Notes under the pieces: generated by a model | Told to the model about the DNA's origin: nothing | What the model saw: the letters and a program-made list of their open reading frames with translations, nothing else | The model's database searches: none | Made by a program: the position numbers and the translations under genes | Assembly (NCBI RefSeq): GCF_902502825.2 | Contig: NZ_LR723670.1 | Coordinates: forward strand, 2,046,001 to 2,110,000 | Direction of reading: 5' to 3' | Length of the DNA: 64,000 bases | Source of the DNA: Pseudorhizobium flavum | Lineage (GTDB): Bacteria; Pseudomonadota; Alphaproteobacteria; Rhizobiales; Rhizobiaceae | Part shown: positions 1-8,642 of the stretch, piece after piece | How positions within the stretch are numbered: the stretch's first letter is position 1 | Layout of the letters: the number at the start of each line of letters is the position of its first letter

Positions 1-585
1 GGTGATCACCGTGCAACCCGTCTTCTTGGCAAGCTGGATCGCCGCCGTGCCAATCCCAGACCCGCCGGCATGCACGAGGATCGTTTCACCGGGCTCGAGC
101 TTGGCATTGTCGAACAGCATGTGCTCGACGGTGCCGAAGGTGACGGGCGCCAAGGCTGCACCAACGGCATCGACACCCGGAGGCGCCGGAACGAGCAGGC
201 GTGCCGGCAGGTTCGTCTTCTCCTGGGCGAAGCCGTCCAGGTGGAAGCCGTGGACGCCGGAGACGTTCTCACACAGATTGTCGCGCTTTTCACGGCACGG
301 CTTGCACAGCCCACACGTCCGCGCGCCGTAAATCGAGACAAGCTGGCCGGGAAGGAGGTTGGAGACGCCAGGACCGATTGCTTCGACCACGCCCGATGCT
401 TCCGCGCCAATGGTGAGCGGCATCTTGCGCTTGGCGAACGCCATTCCGCGCCAGCCCCAAACGTCGATGTGATTGAGTGCTACGGCCTTGACACGAAGCG
501 TGACCTCGCCTGGACCGGGCGCTTCGGGCTCGGGAATGTCCACAGCCTCGAGCTTGCGGTCGTCGAGCAGTTGCAGAGCGCGCAT
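1..585 (-). CDS. Zinc-type alcohol dehydrogenase of the VLCFA lipid A cluster (3' part missing)
   Basis: The visible 195 codons translate as a medium-chain dehydrogenase/reductase. They begin MRALQLLDDRKLEAV, have the GroES-like region with GAEASG, the structural-zinc-type cysteines in the stretch CGLCKPCREKRDNLC, and enter the Rossmann region with HAGGSGIGTAAIQLAKK before running off the left edge. The ATG at 585 follows an AGGAAG ribosome binding site. It is the last visible gene of the acpXL operon and starts about 60 bases after the FabF1 stop. In rhizobia this position holds the dehydrogenase adh2XL, thought to act in synthesis of the 27-hydroxyoctacosanoyl chain; its exact reaction is not established. 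Family sure; role inferred from position. Confidence 0.88.
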   Translation of the reverse strand, partial: MRALQLLDDRKLEAVDIPEPEAPGPGEVTLRVKAVALNHIDVWGWRGMAFAKRKMPLTIGAEASGVVEAIGPGVSNLLPGQLVSIYGARTCGLCKPCREKRDNLCENVSGVHGFHLDGFAQEKTNLPARLLVPAPPGVDAVGAALAPVTFGTVEHMLFDNAKLEPGETILVHAGGSGIGTAAIQLAKKTGCTVIT

Positions 586-644
586 AACAGGTCTTCCTTC
601 GCCCGAAGGCGTTCCAGATCGTCAGAAGGGGTTGGCGACGGTCT

Positions 645-1931
645 CTAAGCCGGTTCCAGCGTCATGACAAGGCTGGCATTCTGCCCGCCGAAGCCGAAGG
701 AGTTCGACAGCACGGCCCTAACCTGCTGATCCCTCTTCTGGTTTGGCACCACATCGAGCACGATCGTCGGGTCCGGATTGACGTAGTTGATCGTCGGCGG
801 AAGTGTGCCGGTCAGCATCGTCTGGATCGAGAACACCGCCTCGACGGCTCCGGCCGCCGTCAGCGTATGGCCGATCATCGACTTGTTCGACGAGACCGGA
901 ATATCCTTCAAACGCTCCCCGAAGACGGCGAGCATGGAGCCATACTCCATCTTGTCGTTTTCCGGCGTGGAAGTGCCATGGGCATTGATGTAGCCGATGG
1001 CCGTCTCATCCATGCCGGCGTCTTCCAAGGCCGCACGAATGGTAGCGATTGCCGGGCCACCGTCCGGTGAGGAACGGGTTCGGTGGAAATGGTCAGCCTT
1101 CTCGCCGCAGCCCTTCAGGATACCAAGCACCTTCGCACCACGGGCGACCGCCGATTCCAACGACTCGAGAACGAGTGTCGCCGCACCTTCGGCAATGACG
1201 AAGCCGTCGCGATCCTTGCTGAACGGCTTGGACGCCTTCTCCGGCGGATCGTTCTGAGTCGAAAGAGCAGAAAGCAGCGAGAAGCGGATCAACGCTTCGG
1301 CACTGACGGAACCATCCGTCGCAACAACCAGCGAACGGTCGGTGCGGCCCTGGCGGATCGCTTCGACCCCGAGCTGGATGGCGGTAGCCCCGGAAGCACA
1401 GGCCGTTGAAAGCGTCACAGGGAGCCCGCGGGTGCCGAACCGGTCGGAAAGGCGCTCCGAGATCGAGCCGAACTGGACAGCCTCCAGGAAGGCGGGATCG
1501 GGACGTTGGCGCATCGCTGTCAGGAACCGATCATAGGCGTCGCCCTCCACCTGCGATGGTGGTGCGCGATCGGCCAGTGCGAAACGTGCCGACCACTCCG
1601 GCTCGACCGGCGGTGCCGCCAGGAAGAGCGGGCCTTCGAAGTCTCCGGAAAGGCCCGCCTGCGCAATTGCTTCCGCCGTTGTCTCGCGTGCGAAGGCATA
1701 GGAGCGCTCGACGGCGTTTTCGACCGGAACGTCGATGAAGTCGACGGTGCCGCTGATGCGCGTCGATAGGCCTTCGGTCGGGAAGCGGGTGATCTTGTGG
1801 ATGCCCGACGTGCCGGAGGTAAGTGCCGCCCAGTTGTCCTGCAGCCCCTGCCCCAGCGAGGTGATGACGCCCATGCCGGTCACGGCAATGATCGGCCGGC
1901 CGAGATGATCGGTGAAGCGGTTGTCGCTCAT
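645..1931 (-). CDS. fabF1XL: Beta-ketoacyl-ACP synthase, FabF1XL type
   Basis: A 428-residue condensing enzyme of the KAS II fold. The catalytic triad is complete: Cys178 in STACASG, His318 in NAHGTSTPEND and His355 in NKSMIGHT. The ATG at 1931 is chosen because GAGGAGA lies just upstream; a GTG at 1946 would overlap that ribosome binding site. It follows FabF2XL by 11 bases on the same strand. The family elongates acyl chains by decarboxylative condensation with malonyl-ACP. In this cluster the acceptor is expected to be AcpXL, building the C28 chain of lipid A. It is probably the catalytic partner of the upstream FabF2XL, which lacks the active-site cysteine. Confidence 0.93.
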   Translation of the reverse strand: MSDNRFTDHLGRPIIAVTGMGVITSLGQGLQDNWAALTSGTSGIHKITRFPTEGLSTRISGTVDFIDVPVENAVERSYAFARETTAEAIAQAGLSGDFEGPLFLAAPPVEPEWSARFALADRAPPSQVEGDAYDRFLTAMRQRPDPAFLEAVQFGSISERLSDRFGTRGLPVTLSTACASGATAIQLGVEAIRQGRTDRSLVVATDGSVSAEALIRFSLLSALSTQNDPPEKASKPFSKDRDGFVIAEGAATLVLESLESAVARGAKVLGILKGCGEKADHFHRTRSSPDGGPAIATIRAALEDAGMDETAIGYINAHGTSTPENDKMEYGSMLAVFGERLKDIPVSSNKSMIGHTLTAAGAVEAVFSIQTMLTGTLPPTINYVNPDPTIVLDVVPNQKRDQQVRAVLSNSFGFGGQNASLVMTLEPA

Positions 1932-1942
1932 GGTCGTTCTCC

Positions 1943-3148
1943 TCACGCGTTCAGCGACAGGACCGCAAGGCCCTCGCCGCGCGTATAGCCAACCGTCGTC
2001 ACCACGGCGCGGTTCGCCGGCGCCGGCATCGGCTGTTCAAGGCTGGAATCGAAGGAAGGCACGCGAAGGTCGCCGTCAAGCGCGAGCGCCGCGAGCGCCA
2101 GACCGAGCGGGAATTGGGCCTCCATGCCGTGGCCCGTCACCCCACCATAGCCGCGTAGCGTGGCGCCGGGGAAGGTCTTCTGGATGACATCGCGTTCGCG
2201 CGCAGTCGGATCAACCAGTCCGCTTGCGCCGGAAAAGACCAGCGTCTGGGCCGGATCCGCATCCAAGGCAAGCATTGATAGCCGCTCGAGGCGTTGCTCG
2301 AGCTTACCGTCGTCCCGGCTGCCGCGGTCACCTTCGACGGCGTCGATCGTGGCATAGATATGTGCACCACGCGCTTCGGCGTTCGCACGCGATTCCAGCA
2401 CCAGGAAAGCACCGACGGAGCCCATTATCATGCCGCCGCCATTGTCAGCCGAACGCTGCCACAGCGGATGCCAGGAGCCGGTTGCATGCGCACGGATCCC
2501 CTCGACGAGCAGAATGATGTCGGCGCGTTCCGCAACGAAGGCACCGCCGACGAGCGAATGCGTCGACTGTCCCGACCTGATGCGATGATATGCCGTCTCG
2601 ACAGCCGAGATGCCTGCAGCTTCCTCACCCATGAACGTGCGTGAGGAACCGGTCACCTTGTGGACGATCGAGATATTGCCGGCGAGAAGGTTGGAAAGCT
2701 GGGCGAGGAAAAGCGTCGGGCGCAGCTCGGTCGTCAGCTTCTCGTTGAGCAGCGTCTCGCGATCATTGCGCTTCAGCGCCTCGTCGACAATCAGCGAATC
2801 CACCTTGATGTCGCGCTCGCCACCACCGGCGGCGACGATCATGTCCATCGTGGCACAGGCTTCGGCATTGTCTTTCAGGCCGGCATCATCGAGAGCCAGA
2901 CCTGCGGCAAAGACGCCGAGCCGCTGCCAGTTCTCCATCTGCCGCTGGTCGCCTCTCTTGGCGATCTGCTGCGACCAGTCGATCTCGGGCATTGGATGCA
3001 CGGGGTAGGGCTTGAAGCGCTCAGTCTCGACCTTCGGCGGCTCCACATCGGCGGCCGACAGAAGCGCGATATGCGGCTCCTTGCCAACGCCATGGCAGGT
3101 GACGATCCCGACACCGGTGATCACGACATCATTGTCAGACTTGCTCAT
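1943..3148 (-). CDS. fabF2XL: Beta-ketoacyl synthase-like protein lacking the active-site Cys, FabF2XL type
   Basis: A 401-residue ketoacyl synthase homologue (VVITGVGIVTCHG at the N-terminus, RIRSGQ and LVGGAF in the core). The nucleophile motif TACAS is replaced by TGSSR near residue 168, and the NAHGT motif is replaced by SGASGLVDP. Only the second His region survives, as TGHGMEAQ. The loss of Cys and one His resembles the chain-length-factor (KS-beta) subunits of type II polyketide synthases. A non-catalytic partner of FabF1XL is therefore likely; this is inference. It starts 21 bases after fabZ and lies within the five-gene operon. Confidence 0.9.
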   Translation of the reverse strand: MSKSDNDVVITGVGIVTCHGVGKEPHIALLSAADVEPPKVETERFKPYPVHPMPEIDWSQQIAKRGDQRQMENWQRLGVFAAGLALDDAGLKDNAEACATMDMIVAAGGGERDIKVDSLIVDEALKRNDRETLLNEKLTTELRPTLFLAQLSNLLAGNISIVHKVTGSSRTFMGEEAAGISAVETAYHRIRSGQSTHSLVGGAFVAERADIILLVEGIRAHATGSWHPLWQRSADNGGGMIMGSVGAFLVLESRANAEARGAHIYATIDAVEGDRGSRDDGKLEQRLERLSMLALDADPAQTLVFSGASGLVDPTARERDVIQKTFPGATLRGYGGVTGHGMEAQFPLGLALAALALDGDLRVPSFDSSLEQPMPAPANRAVVTTVGYTRGEGLAVLSLNA

Positions 3149-3169
3149 CCTGTCCTCATTGCCTGGCGG

Positions 3170-3643
3170 TCACGCGCCAGCTTGAAGCGCGTCCATGAGC
3201 CCGACTTCTCTCGCACGCTTTCGAACGATGTCGGCAAGCGGCACCTCGCTGAACGGCATCGTGCGCAGCTTCAGTTGCGCGTCGCAGACCTTCTTGCCGT
3301 TCGACGTAATCTTCGCCTTCGTCACGGCGTAGCCGGACCCCTCATGCTCCAGAAACGCCTCGATGTCGAGTACAGCCTCCGGCTCCACGAACGACCGCAT
3401 CTTGGCGCCATCGACCGACATCAGGAACGGCATGGCCGCGAAATCGGTAGCTGCGAGCACCAGCATGCCGGAGGCTTGTGCCATCGTCTCGATCAGAAGA
3501 ACACCGGGAACGAGCGGCATTCCCGGGAAGTGACCTTCGAAGACCGGGCTTTTCGCCGGAACGACCGACCTAGCCTTCAATAGGTTGGTGGAGAGGTCCA
3601 CGCTCTGCACCCGGTCGATCATCTGGAAGTATTCAAGCAGCAT
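3170..3643 (-). CDS. fabZXL: 3-hydroxyacyl-ACP dehydratase, FabZXL type
   Basis: A 157-residue single hot-dog-fold protein of the FabA/FabZ family. His38 in EGHFPGMPLVPG and Glu52 in LIETMAQ form the expected catalytic pair. It is similar in length to housekeeping FabZ, which is normally encoded near lpxA/lpxD; here it sits in the acpXL operon, 22 bases after acpXL. It is expected to dehydrate 3-hydroxyacyl-AcpXL during elongation of the lipid A very-long-chain fatty acid. Confidence 0.92.
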   Translation of the reverse strand: MLLEYFQMIDRVQSVDLSTNLLKARSVVPAKSPVFEGHFPGMPLVPGVLLIETMAQASGMLVLAATDFAAMPFLMSVDGAKMRSFVEPEAVLDIEAFLEHEGSGYAVTKAKITSNGKKVCDAQLKLRTMPFSEVPLADIVRKRAREVGLMDALQAGA

Positions 3644-3665
3644 ACGACGCTTGGGGAATGGCTTT

Positions 3666-3944
3666 TCAGCCCTTCGCCGCCCTCAGTTCGTCGATCTTCG
3701 CGCAGAGGTTCTTGAGGACGAAATACTCCTCGGTTGAAACCTTGCCTTCGTTGACTTCCTGCGTCCACTGCTCGAGCGGGATCTTGATGCCGAACTCCTT
3801 GTCGATCGCGAAGACGATGTCGAGGAAGTCCAGGCTGTCGATGCCGAGGTCGTCGATCGTGTGGCTTTCAGGCGTGATCGTTTCGCGATCGATCTCGCTG
3901 GTTTCCGCAATGATGTCGGCAACTTTATCGAATGTAGCAGTCAC
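3666..3944 (-). CDS. acpXL: Acyl carrier protein AcpXL
   Basis: A 92-residue acidic acyl carrier protein. Ser37 in GIDSLDF is the 4'-phosphopantetheine attachment site. Its C-terminus ([22 protein letters not shown]) is longer than that of general AcpP and typical of AcpXL, the carrier dedicated to 27-hydroxyoctacosanoic acid transferred to lipid A by LpxXL. It is the first gene of the minus-strand operon acpXL-fabZ-fabF2-fabF1-adh. Its promoter must lie in the 250 bases shared with fnrN, where an 8-bp inverted repeat (GGCAAATG at 3995 and CATTTGCC at 4028) is present with no known role. Confidence 0.96.
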
Positions 3945-4115
3945 GCCAATGTCCTCTGAAATAACGATTCAGCGTCCCACATAGGGAAAACTCGGGCAAA
4001 TGCCAATCCCCGTTGGCCCCGCCGGAACATTTGCCATCCGACTGTTGCAGACGGCGAACTCCTCGGTCCGCGATCCTTCAACGCGCGAAGTGTCGCAGCG
4101 ACGATTTCGCGAATG

Positions 4116-4129
4116 TTGATCCAGATCAA
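4116..4129. promoter_or_regulatory. Distal anaerobox (FNR-type site) upstream of fnrN
   Basis: TTGATCCAGATCAA is a perfect match to the FNR/FnrN/FixK consensus TTGAT-N4-ATCAA. Its centre lies about 75 bases before the fnrN start codon and 36 bases from the second site. Rhizobial fnrN promoters are known to carry a distal activating and a proximal repressing anaerobox, which gives autoregulation. Confidence 0.88.
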
Positions 4130-4151
4130 TTCGCTGCATTAGCGGTTGACG

Positions 4152-4165
4152 ATGATCCACATCAT
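4152..4165. promoter_or_regulatory. Proximal, degenerate anaerobox upstream of fnrN
   Basis: ATGATCCACATCAT keeps the inner TGAT-N4-ATCA but has A and T at the outer positions instead of T and A. It is 33 bases before the fnrN start codon, which fits a weaker, repressing site in an autoregulatory pair. Inferred from spacing and sequence. Confidence 0.65.
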
Positions 4166-4197
4166 CTCGCAACTGCAAACTCAATCGGGGCAGCCAA

Positions 4198-4926
4198 ATG
4201 GACATGCAGATCAAGGAGACCCAGAGCCGGGACATTCCGGGAGTCTGCCGATCCTGCGAAGCACGGCACGGAGGCATCTGTTCCGCCCTCACTCCGCCCC
4301 AGCTTGCCGAATTGAGCAAGCACGCCTCCCGGCGCAAGGTCGAGGCCGGAAACGAAATGATCGGCCAGGGTGAGAGCATAACGTCCTACAGCAGTATACT
4401 GAACGGCGTGGTGAAGCTGTCGAAGGTGATGGCGGATGGTCGCCAACAGATCGTTGGCCTGCAATTCGCGCCCGATTTCATGGGGCGTCCATTCCTGGGC
4501 GAAAGCCGGATGAGCGCCGAGGCTGCCACAGATACCGAGATCTGCGTCTTCCCCCGCCGGACAATCGAGCGGCTGATGCGCGACGCCCCGAGCCTCGAGC
4601 GCCTCCTGCACAATCAGGCTCTTCAGGAACTTGATGACGCCCGCGACTGGATGCTGACGCTCGGCCGCAAGACCGCACAGGAGAAGGTGGCAAGCTTCCT
4701 GTGGCTCATCGCCAATCACAGCGACCCCGAAGTGGGCGACAGGAGCTTCTTTGACCTCCCGCTCTCACGATCGGACATTGCGGATTTTCTCGGCCTCACG
4801 ATCGAGACGGTGAGCCGTCAGATGACAAAGCTCCGCAAGGACGGCGTGATCCAGATCGAGAACAATCGGTACATCACCGTGCCGGATCTTGAACGGCTGG
4901 CCGACGCGGCGGGCATCGACCAGTAG
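4198..4926 (+). CDS. fnrN: Oxygen-sensing transcriptional regulator FnrN
   Basis: A 242-residue Crp/Fnr-family activator. Cys17, Cys20 and Cys28 (C-X2-C-X7-C) plus Cys116 match the four ligands of the oxygen-labile 4Fe-4S cluster. A cyclic-nucleotide-binding-type beta roll follows (residues about 30-130), then a dimerisation helix and a winged helix-turn-helix, in which ETVSRQM carries the Glu, Ser and Arg that read TTGAT half-sites. It is divergent from acpXL. Two anaerobox-like sites upstream predict autoregulation. FnrN activates microaerobic genes such as fixNOQP and hemN in rhizobia; none of those targets is in this window. Confidence 0.95.
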   Translation: MDMQIKETQSRDIPGVCRSCEARHGGICSALTPPQLAELSKHASRRKVEAGNEMIGQGESITSYSSILNGVVKLSKVMADGRQQIVGLQFAPDFMGRPFLGESRMSAEAATDTEICVFPRRTIERLMRDAPSLERLLHNQALQELDDARDWMLTLGRKTAQEKVASFLWLIANHSDPEVGDRSFFDLPLSRSDIADFLGLTIETVSRQMTKLRKDGVIQIENNRYITVPDLERLADAAGIDQ

Positions 4927-4934
4927 CGGCGATT

Positions 4935-5894
4935 TCAGGCCGCTTTCCCCTCGACGATTGCAGCCCGGATGACCTCAAGAACGCGATCGCCGTCCACATC
5001 CGTGCAGACGAGCTGGCTCGGATGGCCGTCCCAGTGACCGGGCGGGAAGACCTTTCCGTCGGGCTTCTGGATTGTCTGGCCGTCTGCGATTCCGCCACAG
5101 ACGACCCGTATCGGTCCGCTGCGTGTTCTGAAAAGATGCGGAGCGACGAGGTAGACGCAGGCGCAACTGTCATGGATCACCATGCCATCGCCGACCCTAT
5201 GCTTGTAGAATTCGATGTAGAACTGCGAGATGTTGGAGAGGAGCTGCACTGACGGCCCACCGACAGCCGCCATCTCCGCCAGATAACCGCTGGTCATCAC
5301 CGTCTTCATCGTCACGTCGAGCCCGATCACTGTGACCCGCCAGGGAGCCGTGAAGACGAGATCGGCAGCTTCCGGATCGCCATGGATATTGGCTTCCGCG
5401 GCCGGGCTGACATTGCCGTTGAGGTCGAAGGCACCACCCATCACGACGACCTCTTTCACGAGCGCTGCGAAGTCCGGGTCTGCCTTCAGGGCCAGTGCCA
5501 GGTTGGTCATCCGGCCAACAGCGATCAGCGTTACCTCTCCCGGCTGCGCCCTCACCGTATCGATGATGAACTGCCACGCCGGCCGGCCATCCGCTTGCGC
5601 CTCCAACGCCTCAGGGATGTCGATGTCGCCCAGTCCGTTCTCCCCGTGAATGAAGGTGGGCCAGTGGCCTTCAGGACGCGCCGGGTCATAGGTCACGCCC
5701 GCGCCCCGCGCGACTGGCGCTGCAATGCCCCATTTCTGTTTCAGGTAGAGCGCATTTCGCGTCGTCAGCTCGATCGGTGCGTTACCGAAAACAGTCGTAA
5801 CGCCGATAAGGTCGACCTCCGGATGCCGATGGAGGAAAAGCAACGCCATCGCGTCGTCAATGCCAGGATCCGTGTCGAAGATGACCTTGTGCAT
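4935..5894 (-). CDS. Inosine/uridine-preferring nucleoside hydrolase
   Basis: A 319-residue protein that opens with the family signature DTDPGIDDA (residues 7-15), the aspartate cluster that binds Ca2+ and the ribose. GRMTNLALAL, VVMGGAFDLNGNVSPAAEAN and MVIHDSCACVYL are other conserved blocks. It hydrolyses the N-glycosidic bond of ribonucleosides to base and ribose in the cytoplasm. Substrate preference cannot be read from the sequence. It is convergent with fnrN (8 bases apart) and has no obvious operon partner; the next minus-strand gene, cobU, ends 176 bases upstream of it. Confidence 0.93.
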   Translation of the reverse strand: MHKVIFDTDPGIDDAMALLFLHRHPEVDLIGVTTVFGNAPIELTTRNALYLKQKWGIAAPVARGAGVTYDPARPEGHWPTFIHGENGLGDIDIPEALEAQADGRPAWQFIIDTVRAQPGEVTLIAVGRMTNLALALKADPDFAALVKEVVVMGGAFDLNGNVSPAAEANIHGDPEAADLVFTAPWRVTVIGLDVTMKTVMTSGYLAEMAAVGGPSVQLLSNISQFYIEFYKHRVGDGMVIHDSCACVYLVAPHLFRTRSGPIRVVCGGIADGQTIQKPDGKVFPPGHWDGHPSQLVCTDVDGDRVLEVIRAAIVEGKAA

Positions 5895-6070
5895 GGTAAT
5901 GCCCTGCTAGCGTTGGAAAAGAGAAATGCCGCGCACCATATCGGCGATTCTTGGCGTTACAAGCCCACGGCGCACAGCCCCCGGTTGTTGGGCCGGCGAC
6001 ACCAGATTTGCGACACAAAAGACATAGGCGCACGACAGAAATGCCGGACATCCAGACCGTGTGACTTCGG

Positions 6071-6586
6071 CTATCCCTTCATCTTCAGCGGGAGACCCGC
6101 CGCAACGAGGTAGACCTCGTCCGCAACCGCAGCGACCTGCTGGTGTAGCCGGCCGGCATGGTCGCGAAACTCTCGGGCCATCCTATTCTCCGGGACGATT
6201 CCCACGCCAACCTCATTGGAAACAAAGAGGTAGCTACCCCGGAGCTTCTCGAGGTGACGGACCAGTTCCGCAGATGCCTGCTCCACATCCTCTCCAGCCA
6301 TCATCAGGTTCGAGACCCAGAGCGTCAGGCAATCGACAAGCACGACCCGACCGTCCGACCCGACCTTCTCCAGACATTTCACCAGTTCAATGGGAGCTTC
6401 GTGCGTCGTCCAGCCGGTGCCCCGATCCTCGCGATGCCGGGCGATCCGCTGCGCCATCTCGTCATCGAATGCCTGCCCCGTTGCCACGTAATGGCGTTCC
6501 AGCCCGCTTTCACGGGAAAGCCGTTCGGCGAACGAAGACTTGCCCGACCGCGCTCCGCCGAGAATGAGCGTCGCATGGCGGCTCAT
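6071..6586 (-). CDS. cobU: Adenosylcobinamide kinase / adenosylcobinamide-phosphate guanylyltransferase
   Basis: A 171-residue CobU/CobP homologue. The P-loop GGARSGKS is at the N-terminus, followed by the kinase block [10 protein letters not shown] and the [11 protein letters not shown] motif. The C-terminus has [23 protein letters not shown], all hallmarks of the family. The enzyme phosphorylates adenosylcobinamide and then adds GMP, two steps of nucleotide-loop assembly in B12 synthesis or salvage. The ATG at 6586 is preferred over a TTG two codons upstream. No other cob gene lies in the window, and I found no cobalamin riboswitch upstream. Confidence 0.94.
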   Translation of the reverse strand: MSRHATLILGGARSGKSSFAERLSRESGLERHYVATGQAFDDEMAQRIARHREDRGTGWTTHEAPIELVKCLEKVGSDGRVVLVDCLTLWVSNLMMAGEDVEQASAELVRHLEKLRGSYLFVSNEVGVGIVPENRMAREFRDHAGRLHQQVAAVADEVYLVAAGLPLKMKG

Positions 6587-7067
6587 CGGCAAATCATCTC
6601 AGCGCAATGGGTGGAACGGGGATCGGTGTGGATCGCGGCAGCACAGGGGCTGAAAGATCGGACGATTCGTAGATCCATGAGGCGTCCGCCTTGGTTCATC
6701 AGCGATGCGCTGCCGCGACAGAAAGATGGAGAGCGACAGGATCGATGTCAACCGACGGCACTCCACGACAGCATGATCATCGGGATACAAAGCGGCGGGT
6801 ACGCACTACCTGACCCGCGCTCCGGCGAAGCAACCGTCCGCGATTGGATGATTAGCGTCACATCGTTACCGGAACGTTAGCCGCCGATCCTTCTGACAGA
6901 TTTTTGCACCTGCCCTCACGAATGCGTGCCCCGGCGCGAGGCAATAAGCGGTTGATTTCAACTGGGCAAACCCTAGTCTGAAGGATGGTAACAGAGAACG
7001 CCGCTCCCCCTGGAGACAGTGCAGCCGAAGGCGGCAAGTGCGGCCCGAAAATCGAGACGGTTTGTAG
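6587..7067. other. Intergenic region between divergent cobU and a binding-protein gene
   Basis: About 480 bases without a convincing gene; the open frames here have no recognisable product. A perfect 10-bp inverted repeat (TCGCGGCAGC at 6633-6642 and GCTGCCGCGA at 6709-6718) brackets a 66-base interval containing a small GGCG-TC-CGCC hairpin. Another repeat, GCGGGT and ACCCGC, lies around 6795-6818. Promoters for both flanking genes should be here, but no consensus was clear. Confidence 0.5.
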
Positions 7068-8069
7068 ATGAGCAGGCTACCAGTCTATCTCGGCGCACTC
7101 CTGGCGACGATCTCGATCAGGGTCGGGGCTGCAGAGGCCGCGTGCGGAGACATTAGCATCGCCGAGATGAACTGGGGCTCGGCTGCCGTGGCCGCGCATA
7201 TCGACGAAATCATCCTCGAGCACGGCTACGACTGCGACGTCACGCTCGTACCCGGAGATACGATACCGACGTTCACGTCGATGCTCACGAAGTCGCAGCC
7301 CGATATGGCGCCCGAATTTTGGATCAATGCCGTGCGCGCGCCCCTGGCGAAAGCAATCGGGGAGAGCCGGCTGTTGCTGGGAGCGGAGATCCTCCAGGAG
7401 GGAGCGGTCGAAGGCTGGTGGGTGCCGGCATTCATCATCGAAGCACACCCGGAGATACAAACCGTCGACGATGCCTTGGCGCGGCCGGACCTCTTCCCCT
7501 CTCCCCGCTCCCCCGGCAAAGCAGCAATCCAGAGCTGTCCCGACGACTGGAGTTGTCAGGCAACAACCCGCAACCTGTTCCGGGCATTCGGCGCAGCGGA
7601 CAAGGGATTTGAATTGCTCGAACCCGCCACTGCAGAGGCTCTGGATGCCTCCATCGCCAGCGCGTTCGACACAAAGACGGGCTGGCTAGGCTACTACTGG
7701 GCGCCGACTGCCGCGCTCGGTAAATATCCCATGGCTCGGCTTTCCTTCGGGGTCACGCACAATCAGGTGGAGTGGGAAAACTGTACCGCCGTCCCTGGCT
7801 GCGAGAGCCCACAGAAAAACTCCTATCCCACCTCTCAGGCATTCACCCTGGTGACACAGGAATTCACCGAGAAGGCCGCCCCCGCCATGGACTACATCCG
7901 GACTAGGCAGTGGTCGAATGCCACGATCAACGGCATCCTCGCATGGCAGGAGGAAAACCGAGCCAGCAACCGGAAGACCGCGGAGCATTTTCTGAAGACC
8001 CATGAAGACGTCTGGTCCAAATGGGTGCTCCCGGTCGTGCAGGAGCGGGTCAGGACCGCCCTGCAATAG
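7068..8069 (+). CDS. Periplasmic binding protein of quaternary-amine (glycine betaine/choline) type
   Basis: A 333-residue OpuAC/ProX-family binding protein. Residues 1-25 form a signal peptide ending AEA. Aromatic clusters typical of a quaternary-ammonium cage are visible in MNWGSAA, EGWWVPAF and TGWLGYYWAP. Cys pairs near CPDDWSC and CTAVPGC may form disulfides. The family captures betaine, choline or carnitine for an ABC importer, but no permease or ATPase gene is adjacent, so it is an orphan here. The regulator at 10467 and the flavoprotein at 12521 point to betaine-type metabolism nearby. The exact ligand is unknown. Confidence 0.85.
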   Translation: MSRLPVYLGALLATISIRVGAAEAACGDISIAEMNWGSAAVAAHIDEIILEHGYDCDVTLVPGDTIPTFTSMLTKSQPDMAPEFWINAVRAPLAKAIGESRLLLGAEILQEGAVEGWWVPAFIIEAHPEIQTVDDALARPDLFPSPRSPGKAAIQSCPDDWSCQATTRNLFRAFGAADKGFELLEPATAEALDASIASAFDTKTGWLGYYWAPTAALGKYPMARLSFGVTHNQVEWENCTAVPGCESPQKNSYPTSQAFTLVTQEFTEKAAPAMDYIRTRQWSNATINGILAWQEENRASNRKTAEHFLKTHEDVWSKWVLPVVQERVRTALQ

Positions 8070-8271
8070 CCCCTCGCTCCCACAGGGAATGTGTTCGTCC
8101 CGGACGCGAATGCGGACTAAAGCTGCTGGGCGGGGCCTCCACGAACTGAAATCACAGCCGACTCGCACCCATCGCTTGCCGTTGAATTCGCTTGCCGCTC
8201 GCGTGGAAAGCTTCGCATCAGTATTCTGCAATAGCACGAGGAAGGATACCGAAAGCCCTGAGGACATGAGA

Positions 8272-8622
8272 ATGAGCAAGATCGCCCCGATCGCCAATCG
8301 TGACATGGTCGCCGACAGCCTCTCCGGCCTGACCGATGAGAACCGTTCCTGGCTCCGGCTGCTGATGGAGAAGCCGACCTCGGACGATATCCTGCTCGAT
8401 GGGCTGCACCTCTATCTCGATCGTCAGGCAGAGGCGCGCTTCCTCAATTCACTGAAGCTTAGGCAGTGCGGCGAGTGGCTCGGGCACGCAGCGCCGGCTC
8501 GCCTGCAGGTGAAGCTGATGGAGGCCGCACGGTCGAGCCAGCATGCGGCATATGCGGCTTTTCGTGACGGGCTTACAGAGTCAGGCGGACTTGAGCGCGC
8601 CTATCCCGCGGCAAATATCTGA
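8272..8622 (+). CDS. Conserved hypothetical protein
   Basis: A 116-residue soluble, mostly helical protein (MSKIAPIANRDMVADSL at the start). I do not recognise a domain. The start at 8272 has GAGGA 7 bases upstream; the ATG at 8266 would be too close to that site. There are no membrane segments or cysteine motifs beyond a single Cys. It lies 200 bases after the binding-protein gene and ends at a strong shared terminator, so it is probably a single-gene unit. Codon use matches its neighbours. Confidence 0.7.
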   Translation: MSKIAPIANRDMVADSLSGLTDENRSWLRLLMEKPTSDDILLDGLHLYLDRQAEARFLNSLKLRQCGEWLGHAAPARLQVKLMEAARSSQHAAYAAFRDGLTESGGLERAYPAANI

Positions 8623-8642
8623 GAGCCGCTAAAGGAATGCAA

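Noticed and set aside
6587..6900. Possible cobalamin riboswitch upstream of cobU
   Set aside because: None of the conserved B12-box or GCAACTG-type elements could be found on the minus strand.
7000..7067. Glycine-riboswitch-like core (GCCGAAGG, GGCAAG) before the binding-protein gene
   Set aside because: Only the short core resembles the aptamer; the closing stem and the CTCTCAGG-type segment are missing. A covariance-model scan (RF00504) would settle it.
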